Positions 1-6,093 of a DNA stretch of 8,137 nucleotides are shown here, piece after piece. The notes under the pieces were generated by a model, which was not told where the DNA came from, made no database searches, and saw nothing but the letters and a program-made list of their open reading frames with translations. The translations under genes were made by a program, and so were the position numbers. How positions within the stretch are numbered: position 1 is the stretch's first letter; every line of letters starts with the position of its first letter. Location: positions 1 to 8,137 of the forward strand of contig JAFAZB010000073.1 of the NCBI GenBank assembly GCA_019240015.1, given 5' to 3'. This DNA is from Solirubrobacterales bacterium (GTDB taxonomy: Bacteria > Actinomycetota > Thermoleophilia > Solirubrobacterales > Solirubrobacteraceae).

Positions 1-1
1 G

Positions 2-184
2 TTCAACAACTACAAGACGTTCTGCCCTTACCTGGTAGGCGACTATGGCGGCGTCGCCGAAGAGCTCGCGCGGTACGTGGAGCTGGGCTTCCGGACGTTC
101 ATCCTCGACATCCCGGCCGCCCAGGAAGACCTTCACCACGTGGGCACCACCCTGCGCAGAATCGAGTCACCGAGCCGGCCTTGA
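2..184 (+). CDS. LLM-class (SsuD/luciferase-like) flavin-dependent monooxygenase, C-terminal fragment
   Basis: Only the last 60 codons are present; the gene begins before the window and ends at TGA 182-184. The readable tail contains YKTFCPYLVG, then VAEELARYVELGFRTFILD, then a short variable end. This resembles the C-terminal end of bacterial luciferase-like, alkanesulfonate-monooxygenase (SsuD)-type enzymes, where the last strand and helix of the TIM barrel carry a G(F/Y)RTFILD-like segment. Family members use reduced FMN and oxygen to oxidise small substrates, and a subgroup occurs in natural-product gene clusters. The FMN and substrate sites lie outside the window, so neither substrate nor subgroup can be read. 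The stop overlaps the TTG start of the adenylation gene by 4 nt, which places it in the same operon. Family assignment is fairly secure; a role on a carrier-bound substrate is inference. Confidence 0.75.
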   Translation, partial: FNNYKTFCPYLVGDYGGVAEELARYVELGFRTFILDIPAAQEDLHHVGTTLRRIESPSRP

Positions 185-1782
185 GCGGACTGCTCCAGGA
201 CTACGTCACCGCTCAAGCCGAGCGTCGAGCGGATGCCGTGGCGCTGGTGATGGGGGAGCGGCGGCTCACCTACGGTGAGCTGGAGCGGCTCAGCAACCAG
301 CTCGCGCATCTGCTGGTGGAGGCCGGCTGCCGGCCTGGGGATCGGGTCTGCCTGTGCACCGAAAAATCCCCGCAGGCGATCGTCGGAATGCTGGCGGCGC
401 TCAAGGCGCGCTGCACCTACGTCCCGATCGACGTCGCCAGCCCCACTGCGCGGATCGCCCGCATCGTCCGCTCCGCGGACCCGGCGGTGGTGCTGACGAT
501 GGGCGCCGCGATGTCGCTCGTCGGGGAGCTACTGGCCTCCGAGGTGCTCGCGCCGGGCCTGCCCGTCGGCGCGCTCGAGCGCTTTCCGGGCGAAGGCCCC
601 GGCTTCCCGGTCGCGTTCGATGCGGCCGATTGGGATTCCCAGCCTGGTGAGCGAGCCCCCCGGACCGGCGACCCGCAGGAGATCGCGCACTTGCTGTTCA
701 CCTCTGGATCGACGGGTGACCCCAAGGGCGTCGCAATCATACACGCCAACGTCCGCGCGTTCGTCGAATGGGCGGTCGAGTACTTCGGGACCGAGCCGGG
801 GGACCGGATCTCCGGTCACCCGCCGCTTCACTTCGATCTGTCCACCTTCGACATCTACGCCACGTTCAGCGCCGGCGCGACGCTGTTCCCGGTTCCCCCG
901 TCGACCTTGCTGCCAGGACAACTGGGCGAGTTCATCAGCTCAAACCAGCTGACCCAGTGGTTCTCGGTGCCCTCGACGATGACCTACATGGCCAAGTTCG
1001 GAGCCGTGCCCGAGCGCGGGTTTCCCTCGCTCAAGCGGGTGCTGTGGTGTGGCGAGGTGCTTCCCACGGCGATCCTGATCGACTGGATGAAGCGGATCGC
1101 GCAAGCCAGCTTCACCAACCTCTACGGTCCCACCGAGGCGACGATCGCGAGCAGCTTCTACACGGTTGAGGAAATACCGCGGGATGAAACCGCCCCGATT
1201 CCGATCGGCACCGCCTGCGCGGGCGAGGAGCTGCTGGTGCTCGATGGCGAATGCAATCCGGTTCCCCCGGGCGAGATCGGCGAGCTCTACATAGCCGGGG
1301 CGGGGATCAGCCCCGGCTACTGGCGCGACGAGCGCAGGACCAGCGAAGCCTTCCGGCCCGATCCCAGGCCCGGGCGAGGCGAGCAGCGCATCTACCGCAC
1401 CGGCGATCTCGCACGCTTCGATCGCGACGGGCTGGCCTACTTTCTGGGCCGCACCGACTCCCAGATCAAGAGCCGGGGGTATCGCATCGAGCTCGGCGAG
1501 ATCGAGGCCGCCCTGAACGCCAGGCCCGAGATCGTCGAATGCGCCGTGGTGGGAGTCGAGTCGGCCGGCTTCGAGGGCACCTCGATCTGCTGTGCGTTCA
1601 GGCCGGCTTCCGAGGCCGACTCCAACCCGGCGGCGCTGCGCTCCGCGCTGGCCGCGCTGCTCCCCACCTACATGCTTCCCTCCCACTGGAGATCCTTGGA
1701 GGCGCTCCCCAAGAACGTCAACGGCAAGATCGACCGTCGCCGGCTGCGCGAGATGTTCAGCGCCGAGCAGTCACAGGCGTGA
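181..1782 (+). CDS. Stand-alone amino-acid adenylation domain protein (NRPS-like A domain)
   Basis: This 533-residue protein should activate an amino acid (or related acid) with ATP and load it onto a carrier protein. All adenylation core motifs are visible: A3 FTSGSTGDPKG (173-183), A4 FDLS (218-221), A5 NLYGPTEAT (313-321), A6 GELYIAGAGISPGY (367-380), A7 YRTGDL (405-410), A8 GRTDSQIKSRGYRIELGE (423-440) and A10 PKNVNGKID (510-518) with the catalytic Lys516. There is no condensation, carrier or thioesterase domain, and the length fits a free-standing A domain. By-eye alignment to GrsA gives specificity positions D219, L220, F223, S262, L288, C290, L314, I322, A323, K516. Asp219 and Lys516 are the usual amino-acid clamps, so an alpha-amino acid is likely; the rest suggests a small side chain but is not decisive. 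The TTG start is chosen because homology begins at once (LLQDYVTAQAERR) and TTGA overlaps the preceding stop. It overlaps the carrier-protein gene by GTGA. Confidence 0.93.
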   Translation: MSGLLQDYVTAQAERRADAVALVMGERRLTYGELERLSNQLAHLLVEAGCRPGDRVCLCTEKSPQAIVGMLAALKARCTYVPIDVASPTARIARIVRSADPAVVLTMGAAMSLVGELLASEVLAPGLPVGALERFPGEGPGFPVAFDAADWDSQPGERAPRTGDPQEIAHLLFTSGSTGDPKGVAIIHANVRAFVEWAVEYFGTEPGDRISGHPPLHFDLSTFDIYATFSAGATLFPVPPSTLLPGQLGEFISSNQLTQWFSVPSTMTYMAKFGAVPERGFPSLKRVLWCGEVLPTAILIDWMKRIAQASFTNLYGPTEATIASSFYTVEEIPRDETAPIPIGTACAGEELLVLDGECNPVPPGEIGELYIAGAGISPGYWRDERRTSEAFRPDPRPGRGEQRIYRTGDLARFDRDGLAYFLGRTDSQIKSRGYRIELGEIEAALNARPEIVECAVVGVESAGFEGTSICCAFRPASEADSNPAALRSALAALLPTYMLPSHWRSLEALPKNVNGKIDRRRLREMFSAEQSQA

Positions 1783-2048
1783 GTGCTCCGCCCGACACAG
1801 AGCAGCGAATCCTGCGCATCTTTCGCGAGGTGCTGAACATCGAGCTCGCCTCGCCCTCGACCGACATCATCGCCACCGGACTGCTCGACTCGCTGACCCT
1901 CGTGACGCTCCTGTTCGAGGTCGAGCAGGAGTTCGCGATCAAACTGCCGCTGGAGGGCCTCGACATCGAAGGGCTGCGCAGTGTGGACCGGATCGCCGCG
2001 GTGGTGGCACAGACGGTCAGCGCAGACGGATCGCGACCGGGAGCCTAG
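1779..2048 (+). CDS. Stand-alone acyl/peptidyl carrier protein
   Basis: This is an 89-residue carrier protein. The phosphopantetheine attachment site is GLLDSLTLV, with Ser38 as the modified serine, preceded by a helix-I-like segment (TEQRILRIFREVL) and followed by an acidic helix-II segment (FEVEQEFAI) typical of the recognition helix. The last region (SVDRIAAVVAQTV) matches helix IV. The reading frame runs open upstream inside the adenylation gene, but the true start is the GTG at 1779. This gives a normal carrier-protein length and a GTGA overlap with the adenylation stop. Its position directly after the adenylation gene makes it the likely acceptor of the activated acid. It needs a phosphopantetheinyl transferase; the AcpS gene at the right end of the window is a candidate, though that pairing is inference. 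A role in primary fatty-acid synthesis is unlikely given the neighbours. Confidence 0.9.
   Translation: MSAPPDTEQRILRIFREVLNIELASPSTDIIATGLLDSLTLVTLLFEVEQEFAIKLPLEGLDIEGLRSVDRIAAVVAQTVSADGSRPGA
2039..2043 (+). promoter_or_regulatory. Ribosome binding site for the GNAT gene
   Basis: GGGAG lies inside the end of the carrier-protein gene, 5 nt before the GTG at 2049. It supports that GTG as the start even though it directly abuts the preceding TAG stop. Confidence 0.5.
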
Positions 2049-3158
2049 GTGGCGGCGGGCGACATCCGGCCGTTCGAGCGGAGCGACGCGGCCGAGGTGG
2101 CGAGGCTCTACGACCTCGTGGTGCGCTCCGGGCGACCCGCCTCGCCGGAGCGGCTCGCCTCCTACTTCCAGCGTACGCTGATCGACTATCCGTGGGCGGA
2201 CCCCGAGATCCCGTCGCTCGTTCACACAGACGGGGACGGGAGGATCGTGGCGTTTCAGGGATCGCACGTACGACGAGCGAGGCTCGATGGCCGCGGGGTG
2301 CGCCTGGCCTGCGCCGGACAGCTCGTCTCACACCCGGACGCTCGCTCTCGGGGGGCCGGCGCGATGCTGCTGCGCGCATACCTCGCGGGACCTCAGGAGC
2401 TCACGTTCACCGACGGCGCGACCGATCGCATGCGAGACATCTGGACGCGGCTCGGCGGTCGGATGGCACCTCTCCCCTGCATCTCATGGACCAAGGTGTT
2501 GCGTCCGCTCGGCTTCTCGGCCAGCCGCATCCTACGGCCCACCAGGCGCGCCCCCCGCGCCGGGGCGCCGGCGCTGCGCGCGCTCGACGCCGTGGCGACG
2601 AGGCTGCGAGCGTTTCGCCCGCCGCCCGAGCAGCCGGCGCTCAGCGCCGAGCCGCTGACCCCGGCACTGGTGCTCGAGCATCTTCCGGCCGTCTCACGCC
2701 ACGTCCGGCTCTGCCCGGCTTACGACGAGGGCTACCTGCGGTGGATGTTCGAGGAGCTGGCCGCGGTAACCGCACGAGGACGGCTGATCGCCAACCTCGT
2801 GCGGGAGCGAGCGGGCGGGCGGGCGCTCGGCTGGTATGTGTACTACCTGCTGCCCGGGGGCCTATCCAACGTACTCCAGATCGCCAGCGCCTCGCGTGAC
2901 ACGCAGGCGGTGCTGGATCGCCTCCTGCGCGACGCCTGGACCGGAGGGGCGCTCGCGGTGCGAGGACGAGTCGAAGCACCGCTGCTCGAATCGCTCGGCC
3001 GGCGCGGGTGCCTGATGCATTTCACCGGCGAGGCGCTGATCCACGGCGGCGATGGGGGGCTGAGCGATGCGATCCTGTCGGGCAGCAGTCTGCTCAGCCG
3101 TGTGGACGGAGAGTGGTGGATGGGTCACCACGTACTCGATTTCGAGGGTCCGGCATGA
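2049..3158 (+). CDS. GNAT-family N-acyltransferase, long form with a C-terminal extension
   Basis: This is a 369-residue protein. The N-terminal part (about 5-150) looks like a GNAT domain: it opens with IRPFERSDAAEVARLY, a typical first strand and helix. It carries a V-S-H-P-D-A-R-S-R-G-A-G-A stretch (93-105), which matches the R/Q-x-x-G-x-G/A pyrophosphate loop that binds acyl-CoA. A proline- and arginine-rich linker (about 150-200) leads to a C-terminal half (about 200-369) with alternating strand- and helix-like segments (for example GWYVYYLLPGGLSNVLQIAS) that could be a second, degenerate GNAT fold. I do not recognise a named family for the whole protein. The GTG start directly follows the carrier-protein stop and has a GGGAG site 5 nt before it. 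The stop overlaps the next gene by ATGA. Its place behind an adenylation/carrier pair suggests it acylates the pathway product or uses the carrier-bound acyl group as donor; this is inference. Confidence 0.8.
   Translation: MAAGDIRPFERSDAAEVARLYDLVVRSGRPASPERLASYFQRTLIDYPWADPEIPSLVHTDGDGRIVAFQGSHVRRARLDGRGVRLACAGQLVSHPDARSRGAGAMLLRAYLAGPQELTFTDGATDRMRDIWTRLGGRMAPLPCISWTKVLRPLGFSASRILRPTRRAPRAGAPALRALDAVATRLRAFRPPPEQPALSAEPLTPALVLEHLPAVSRHVRLCPAYDEGYLRWMFEELAAVTARGRLIANLVRERAGGRALGWYVYYLLPGGLSNVLQIASASRDTQAVLDRLLRDAWTGGALAVRGRVEAPLLESLGRRGCLMHFTGEALIHGGDGGLSDAILSGSSLLSRVDGEWWMGHHVLDFEGPA
3144..3148 (+). promoter_or_regulatory. Ribosome binding site for the carbamoyltransferase gene
   Basis: GAGGG sits 6 nt before the ATG at 3155, within the last codons of the GNAT gene. 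It supports starting translation at 3155 rather than at the in-frame ATG at 3008. Confidence 0.6.
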
Positions 3159-4909
3159 AGATCCTCGGGGTCAGCGGCATCCACGGCGCGGAGGCCTTCA
3201 AACGCGACCGCTGGCCGGGGCTCGAGCAGCGGGAGTACCGCATGGCGCAGGGCTACGATTCCGCGGCCGCGCTGGTGATCGACGGCGAATTCGTCGCGGG
3301 CGTCGCCGAGGAGCGGATCAGCCGGCGCAAGCACACGGGCGATTTCCCCGTCGGCGCGATCGATGCGTGCCTGCGCACCGCGGGCGTCGAGCCGGCCGAG
3401 CTCGACAAGGTCGTGCACGGCTTCGACTACGGGCCCTACCAGGCCGTCTACGGGCTGGATCCGGCCTCCGCCGCGCTCTACCGGGAGGTGCTCGCGCGCG
3501 ATGCGTTCGTCAGGCAGGTACGGCGTGCGCTCCCCGACATCGAGGCACAGCGGGTCGGTCACGTCGACCACCACCTGGCCCATGCCGCGTCCGCGTACTA
3601 CACCTCGGGGTGGGACCAGTGCCTGGTGGTGGTCATGGACGGAATGGGCGAAGCACACGGCGCGACCGTGTACCGGGCACAGGATGGGCGCCTCGAGGTG
3701 GTGTACCGGGTGGGAGCCTCGGATTCGATCGGAATCCTCTACTCGCTGATCACCTTCCAGCTCGGGTTCGACTTCAACTCCGACGAATACAAGGTGATGG
3801 GACTCGCCCCCTATGGAGACCCCGACACCTACCGCGAGTTCTTCGAGCGTGAGGTGAAGCTGCGCCCGGACGGCGGCTGGGAGATCGCGCTGCTCAAGCG
3901 CAACCAGACGCGTGATGAGCGCGAGAACCACCTCGGCGCGCGGCGCTACCTCGACCGGCAGCTGATCGAGCCACGCGTCGCCGACGCCGAAATCACCAGC
4001 CGCCACCAGGACGTCGCCGCCGCGCTGCAGGCATGCCTCGACCGGGCAGTCCTCCACCTGTGCGGGCACTTCGGAGCGCTGCTCGGGATGGGCCGGCTCG
4101 CGCTCGCCGGCGGGGTGGCCCTCAACACCACCGCCAACGCGCGGCTGATCGAGGCAGGCGTCTTCGAGGAGATCTACGTGCAGCCCGCCGCCGCGGACGA
4201 CGGCTCGGCGCTCGGGGCCGCGCTCCAGGCAGCCGCGCTGGCCGGCGAGGTGGTCAATCGCCGCTCGCCGACTCCCTTCTACGGTCCCTCCCCCGACCCG
4301 CGATCGCTGCAAGCGGCGCTCGACGCGTTCGCTGACCGAATCGAGGTCTCACCGCTGGGGTCGCTCGAAGCTGCCTGCGAGACAGCCGCGGCCCTGATCG
4401 CCCAGGGCGAAGTGATCTCCTGGTACCGCGGCAGGATCGAGTTCGGGCCCCGCGCCCTCGGGCACAGGAGCATCCTCGCCGACCCAAGCCGCCACGAGAT
4501 GCGTGACCGGGTCAACGCGCTGGTCAAGATGCGCGAAGCGTTCCGGCCGTTCGCGCCGGCGGTGTCGCTGGAGCAGGCCGATCGCTGGTTCGAGGTCGCC
4601 CCCGGGACCGAGCTTCCGTACATGAACGTCAACGTGAACGTCCGCCCCGAGCACCGCGAGGCCCTCCCGGCCACCACCCACGTGGACGGCTCCTCGCGCC
4701 TCCAGACCGTCGCCGGCAGCGACAACTCGGCCTTCCGCCTACTGCTCGGAGCAGTCGGCCAGCGCACCGGTCGCGAGATCGTGCTCAACACGAGCTTCAA
4801 CGTCCGCGGCCAGCCGATCGTGAACACCCCCGCCGAGGCGATCGAGACGTTCCTGGGAACGGGGATCGAGGCCTTGTTCCTCGAGAACACCCTGGTTCGC
4901 AAGCGCTGA
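3155..4909 (+). CDS. Carbamoyltransferase, NodU/CmcH/TobZ family
   Basis: The chosen protein has 584 residues, a normal length for O-carbamoyltransferases, which move a carbamoyl group from carbamoyl phosphate (via an adenylate) to an acceptor hydroxyl. The N-terminal Kae1-like domain has MKILGVSG, YDSAAALVIDG (34-44), AEERISRRKH (51-60) and HHLAHAASAYY (139-149). His139 and His143, with Asp162 in MDGMG and Asp348/349 in AADDGSALGAA, match the metal-site pattern known in this family. LALAGGVALN (315-324) is also typical. The YrdC-like C-terminal domain has GRIEFGPRALGHRSIL (426-441), FRPFAPAV (463-470) and VLNTSFNVRGQPIV (543-556). The ATG at 3155 is preferred because MKILGVSG is the family's usual beginning, GAGGG precedes it, and ATGA overlaps the GNAT stop. 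It is odd at the N-terminus: the conserved HD-x-S-A motif reads YDSAA, and about 25 extra residues separate it from GVSG. The acceptor is unknown. Confidence 0.93.
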   Translation: MKILGVSGIHGAEAFKRDRWPGLEQREYRMAQGYDSAAALVIDGEFVAGVAEERISRRKHTGDFPVGAIDACLRTAGVEPAELDKVVHGFDYGPYQAVYGLDPASAALYREVLARDAFVRQVRRALPDIEAQRVGHVDHHLAHAASAYYTSGWDQCLVVVMDGMGEAHGATVYRAQDGRLEVVYRVGASDSIGILYSLITFQLGFDFNSDEYKVMGLAPYGDPDTYREFFEREVKLRPDGGWEIALLKRNQTRDERENHLGARRYLDRQLIEPRVADAEITSRHQDVAAALQACLDRAVLHLCGHFGALLGMGRLALAGGVALNTTANARLIEAGVFEEIYVQPAAADDGSALGAALQAAALAGEVVNRRSPTPFYGPSPDPRSLQAALDAFADRIEVSPLGSLEAACETAAALIAQGEVISWYRGRIEFGPRALGHRSILADPSRHEMRDRVNALVKMREAFRPFAPAVSLEQADRWFEVAPGTELPYMNVNVNVRPEHREALPATTHVDGSSRLQTVAGSDNSAFRLLLGAVGQRTGREIVLNTSFNVRGQPIVNTPAEAIETFLGTGIEALFLENTLVRKR

Positions 4910-4917
4910 GCTTCAGC
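4905..4917. repeat. Small palindrome holding two convergent stop codons
   Basis: GCTGA-GCT-TCAGC is a perfect 5-bp inverted repeat with a 3-nt loop. It contains the TGA of the carbamoyltransferase gene (4907-4909) and the TGA of the opposing acyltransferase gene (4913-4915, read on the - strand). No T-run follows on either strand and the stem is short, so a terminator role is doubtful. Confidence 0.4.
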
Positions 4918-6040
4918 CTCGGGGAGGATGCGCTCTCGCCAGGCGGCGGACCGACCGCCGGATCCCCGGCGGAACCGCAAGCGCCACGCGGATCGCGGCC
5001 AACGCCAGCCGCCCCGCCGCCCCGGAGGCGATCGCGATCGTGTCCAGGCCGGGATCGCGATCCGCGAAGCGGGTCTTGTACGGCTCGTCTCCCAACCCGA
5101 ACCGATACTCCTCGATCCCGTCCTCGAACGCGCAGCGGACGGAGTGGCAGAGCAGCACGAAACCCACGTTGAGGTGATCGAACGCGGGGTCTCGCCCAGC
5201 CTGGTAGTAGTGGTCGATGCCGCCGTATCGCAACCCGTACCAGGCCGCGGCGGCTCTCCCGTCGAGCTCCAGCGTCCACAGGCGCAGCCAACCGTTCTCG
5301 AGCGCCCGGCCGGCGAACTCGAGGTGAAACAGCCGTCGTCGGCCGCTGAACGCGCCCGACTGGTACTGCGGCCAGCGGGCGGCATGAAGGCGCATCAGCG
5401 TCTGCATGTCCGACTCCAGCCGGTCACGATCCTCGGTGAGCCGGTATCTGACTCTGTGCGTCCTGAGCACCCTGCGCTCCCGCCGGCGCCACTGCGAGCG
5501 GAAGTTGCGGCTCTGGGAAGCGAGGTATTGCTCGAGGTCGCGGCCGTCGATCCGCAACACGGGACTTGCCGCACGGCGAATCGGGATCCCGCCGAGCTGC
5601 TCGCCGAGCGGGTCATCGCCCCACAGCCGCTCGCCGAGGAACAGCCCGCTGTCCCCGAGGGTGGCCCCGACGTGCCGGCGCAGTGCCGCCGCGGCGGCCA
5701 GCTGGTCCGCAGGAGCGCAGATCGGCCCGAGCTGATCCCCGGGCCCCGCCCCCAGGAACCGCACCACGCGCACGGGACGCCCGCGGACCACGCACGTCGG
5801 CAGCACCGCGGCGGCGCTACCGTCCGCCCGGCGGGCGATGGCGAGCGCGAGCTGTGTGTGGCTGCCGATGTGGCGGTGCCAGGCATCCGCCCACTCCCAG
5901 GTGCCGAACACATTGCTGGACTGCTGGGCGAGGCGGGTCCACTCGGCCCGCGCCGCGTGCAGGTCCCGCACGGGCTCGATCGTCAGGCGGCCGTCGCGCG
6001 CGACCGCCGTCGCGGCCCTCTCTAGCGGCTCAACGCTCAC
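4913..6040 (-). CDS. CelD/BcsL-type GNAT acyltransferase (Acetyltransf_6 family)
   Basis: This 375-residue protein has the layout of the CelD/BcsL family. The N-terminal half opens with EWTRLAQQSSNVFGTWEWADAW (33-54), the usual W-x-x-L...VF-x-T-x-E-W signature, followed by strands with a conserved RVVRFLGAGPGDQLGP block (91-106). The C-terminal GNAT-like domain (about 175-325) includes a basic S-R-N-F-R-S-Q-W-R-R stretch, LRLWTLELDGRAAAAWYGL (252-270) and the closing RFGLGDEPYKTRF (313-325), a hallmark of the family. Relatives are linked to polysaccharide or cell-envelope synthesis and share the fold of FemAB-type aminoacyl transferases; the substrate here cannot be read. No signal peptide or membrane segment is seen. 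The GTG at 6040 is used because an in-frame stop lies shortly upstream and no better start is visible; its ribosome site is weak. It lies 53 bp after ilvB on the same strand and converges on the carbamoyltransferase gene with 3 bp between them. Confidence 0.85.
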   Translation of the reverse strand: MSVEPLERAATAVARDGRLTIEPVRDLHAARAEWTRLAQQSSNVFGTWEWADAWHRHIGSHTQLALAIARRADGSAAAVLPTCVVRGRPVRVVRFLGAGPGDQLGPICAPADQLAAAAALRRHVGATLGDSGLFLGERLWGDDPLGEQLGGIPIRRAASPVLRIDGRDLEQYLASQSRNFRSQWRRRERRVLRTHRVRYRLTEDRDRLESDMQTLMRLHAARWPQYQSGAFSGRRRLFHLEFAGRALENGWLRLWTLELDGRAAAAWYGLRYGGIDHYYQAGRDPAFDHLNVGFVLLCHSVRCAFEDGIEEYRFGLGDEPYKTRFADRDPGLDTIAIASGAAGRLALAAIRVALAVPPGIRRSVRRLARAHPPRG

Positions 6041-6093
6041 CTGCTCGATGGCCCGCCGCGGCGCTGCGCATCAGCCACGGCTCGGCCATCCCC

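Noticed and set aside
1251..1778. Upstream in-frame start that would make the carrier protein 265 residues long
   Set aside because: The added part overlaps the A domain out of frame and is Arg-rich; the 89-residue product from GTG 1779 is a standard carrier-protein length.
1592..2899. A 435-codon + strand open frame across the A domain, carrier and GNAT genes
   Set aside because: It is out of frame with all three, Arg/Ala/Pro-rich, and spans well-defined gene boundaries.
3008..3154. Upstream in-frame ATG that would add 49 residues to the carbamoyltransferase
   Set aside because: The extra residues are a GNAT-gene shadow (Arg/Pro-rich), while MKILGVSG at 3155 is the family's normal N-terminus with a GAGGG site before it.
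3125..4312. A 395-codon - strand open frame over the carbamoyltransferase gene
   Set aside because: It is a shadow of a gene with intact NodU-family motifs, and its own translation has no domain.
4905..4917. Bidirectional intrinsic terminator between the convergent genes
   Set aside because: The stem has only 5 bp and there is no T-run on either side; it is kept only as a palindrome.
4928..6025. A 365-codon + strand open frame over the CelD-like gene
   Set aside because: The - strand product has clear Acetyltransf_6 features; the + strand translation is low-complexity and resembles nothing.
6030..6089. A 19-codon - strand mini-ORF bridging the ilvB/CelD-like gap, preceded by GAGGGG
   Set aside because: The GAGGGG touches the ATG with no spacing, the peptide has no leader-peptide character, and the gap is only 53 bp, so it is most likely chance.
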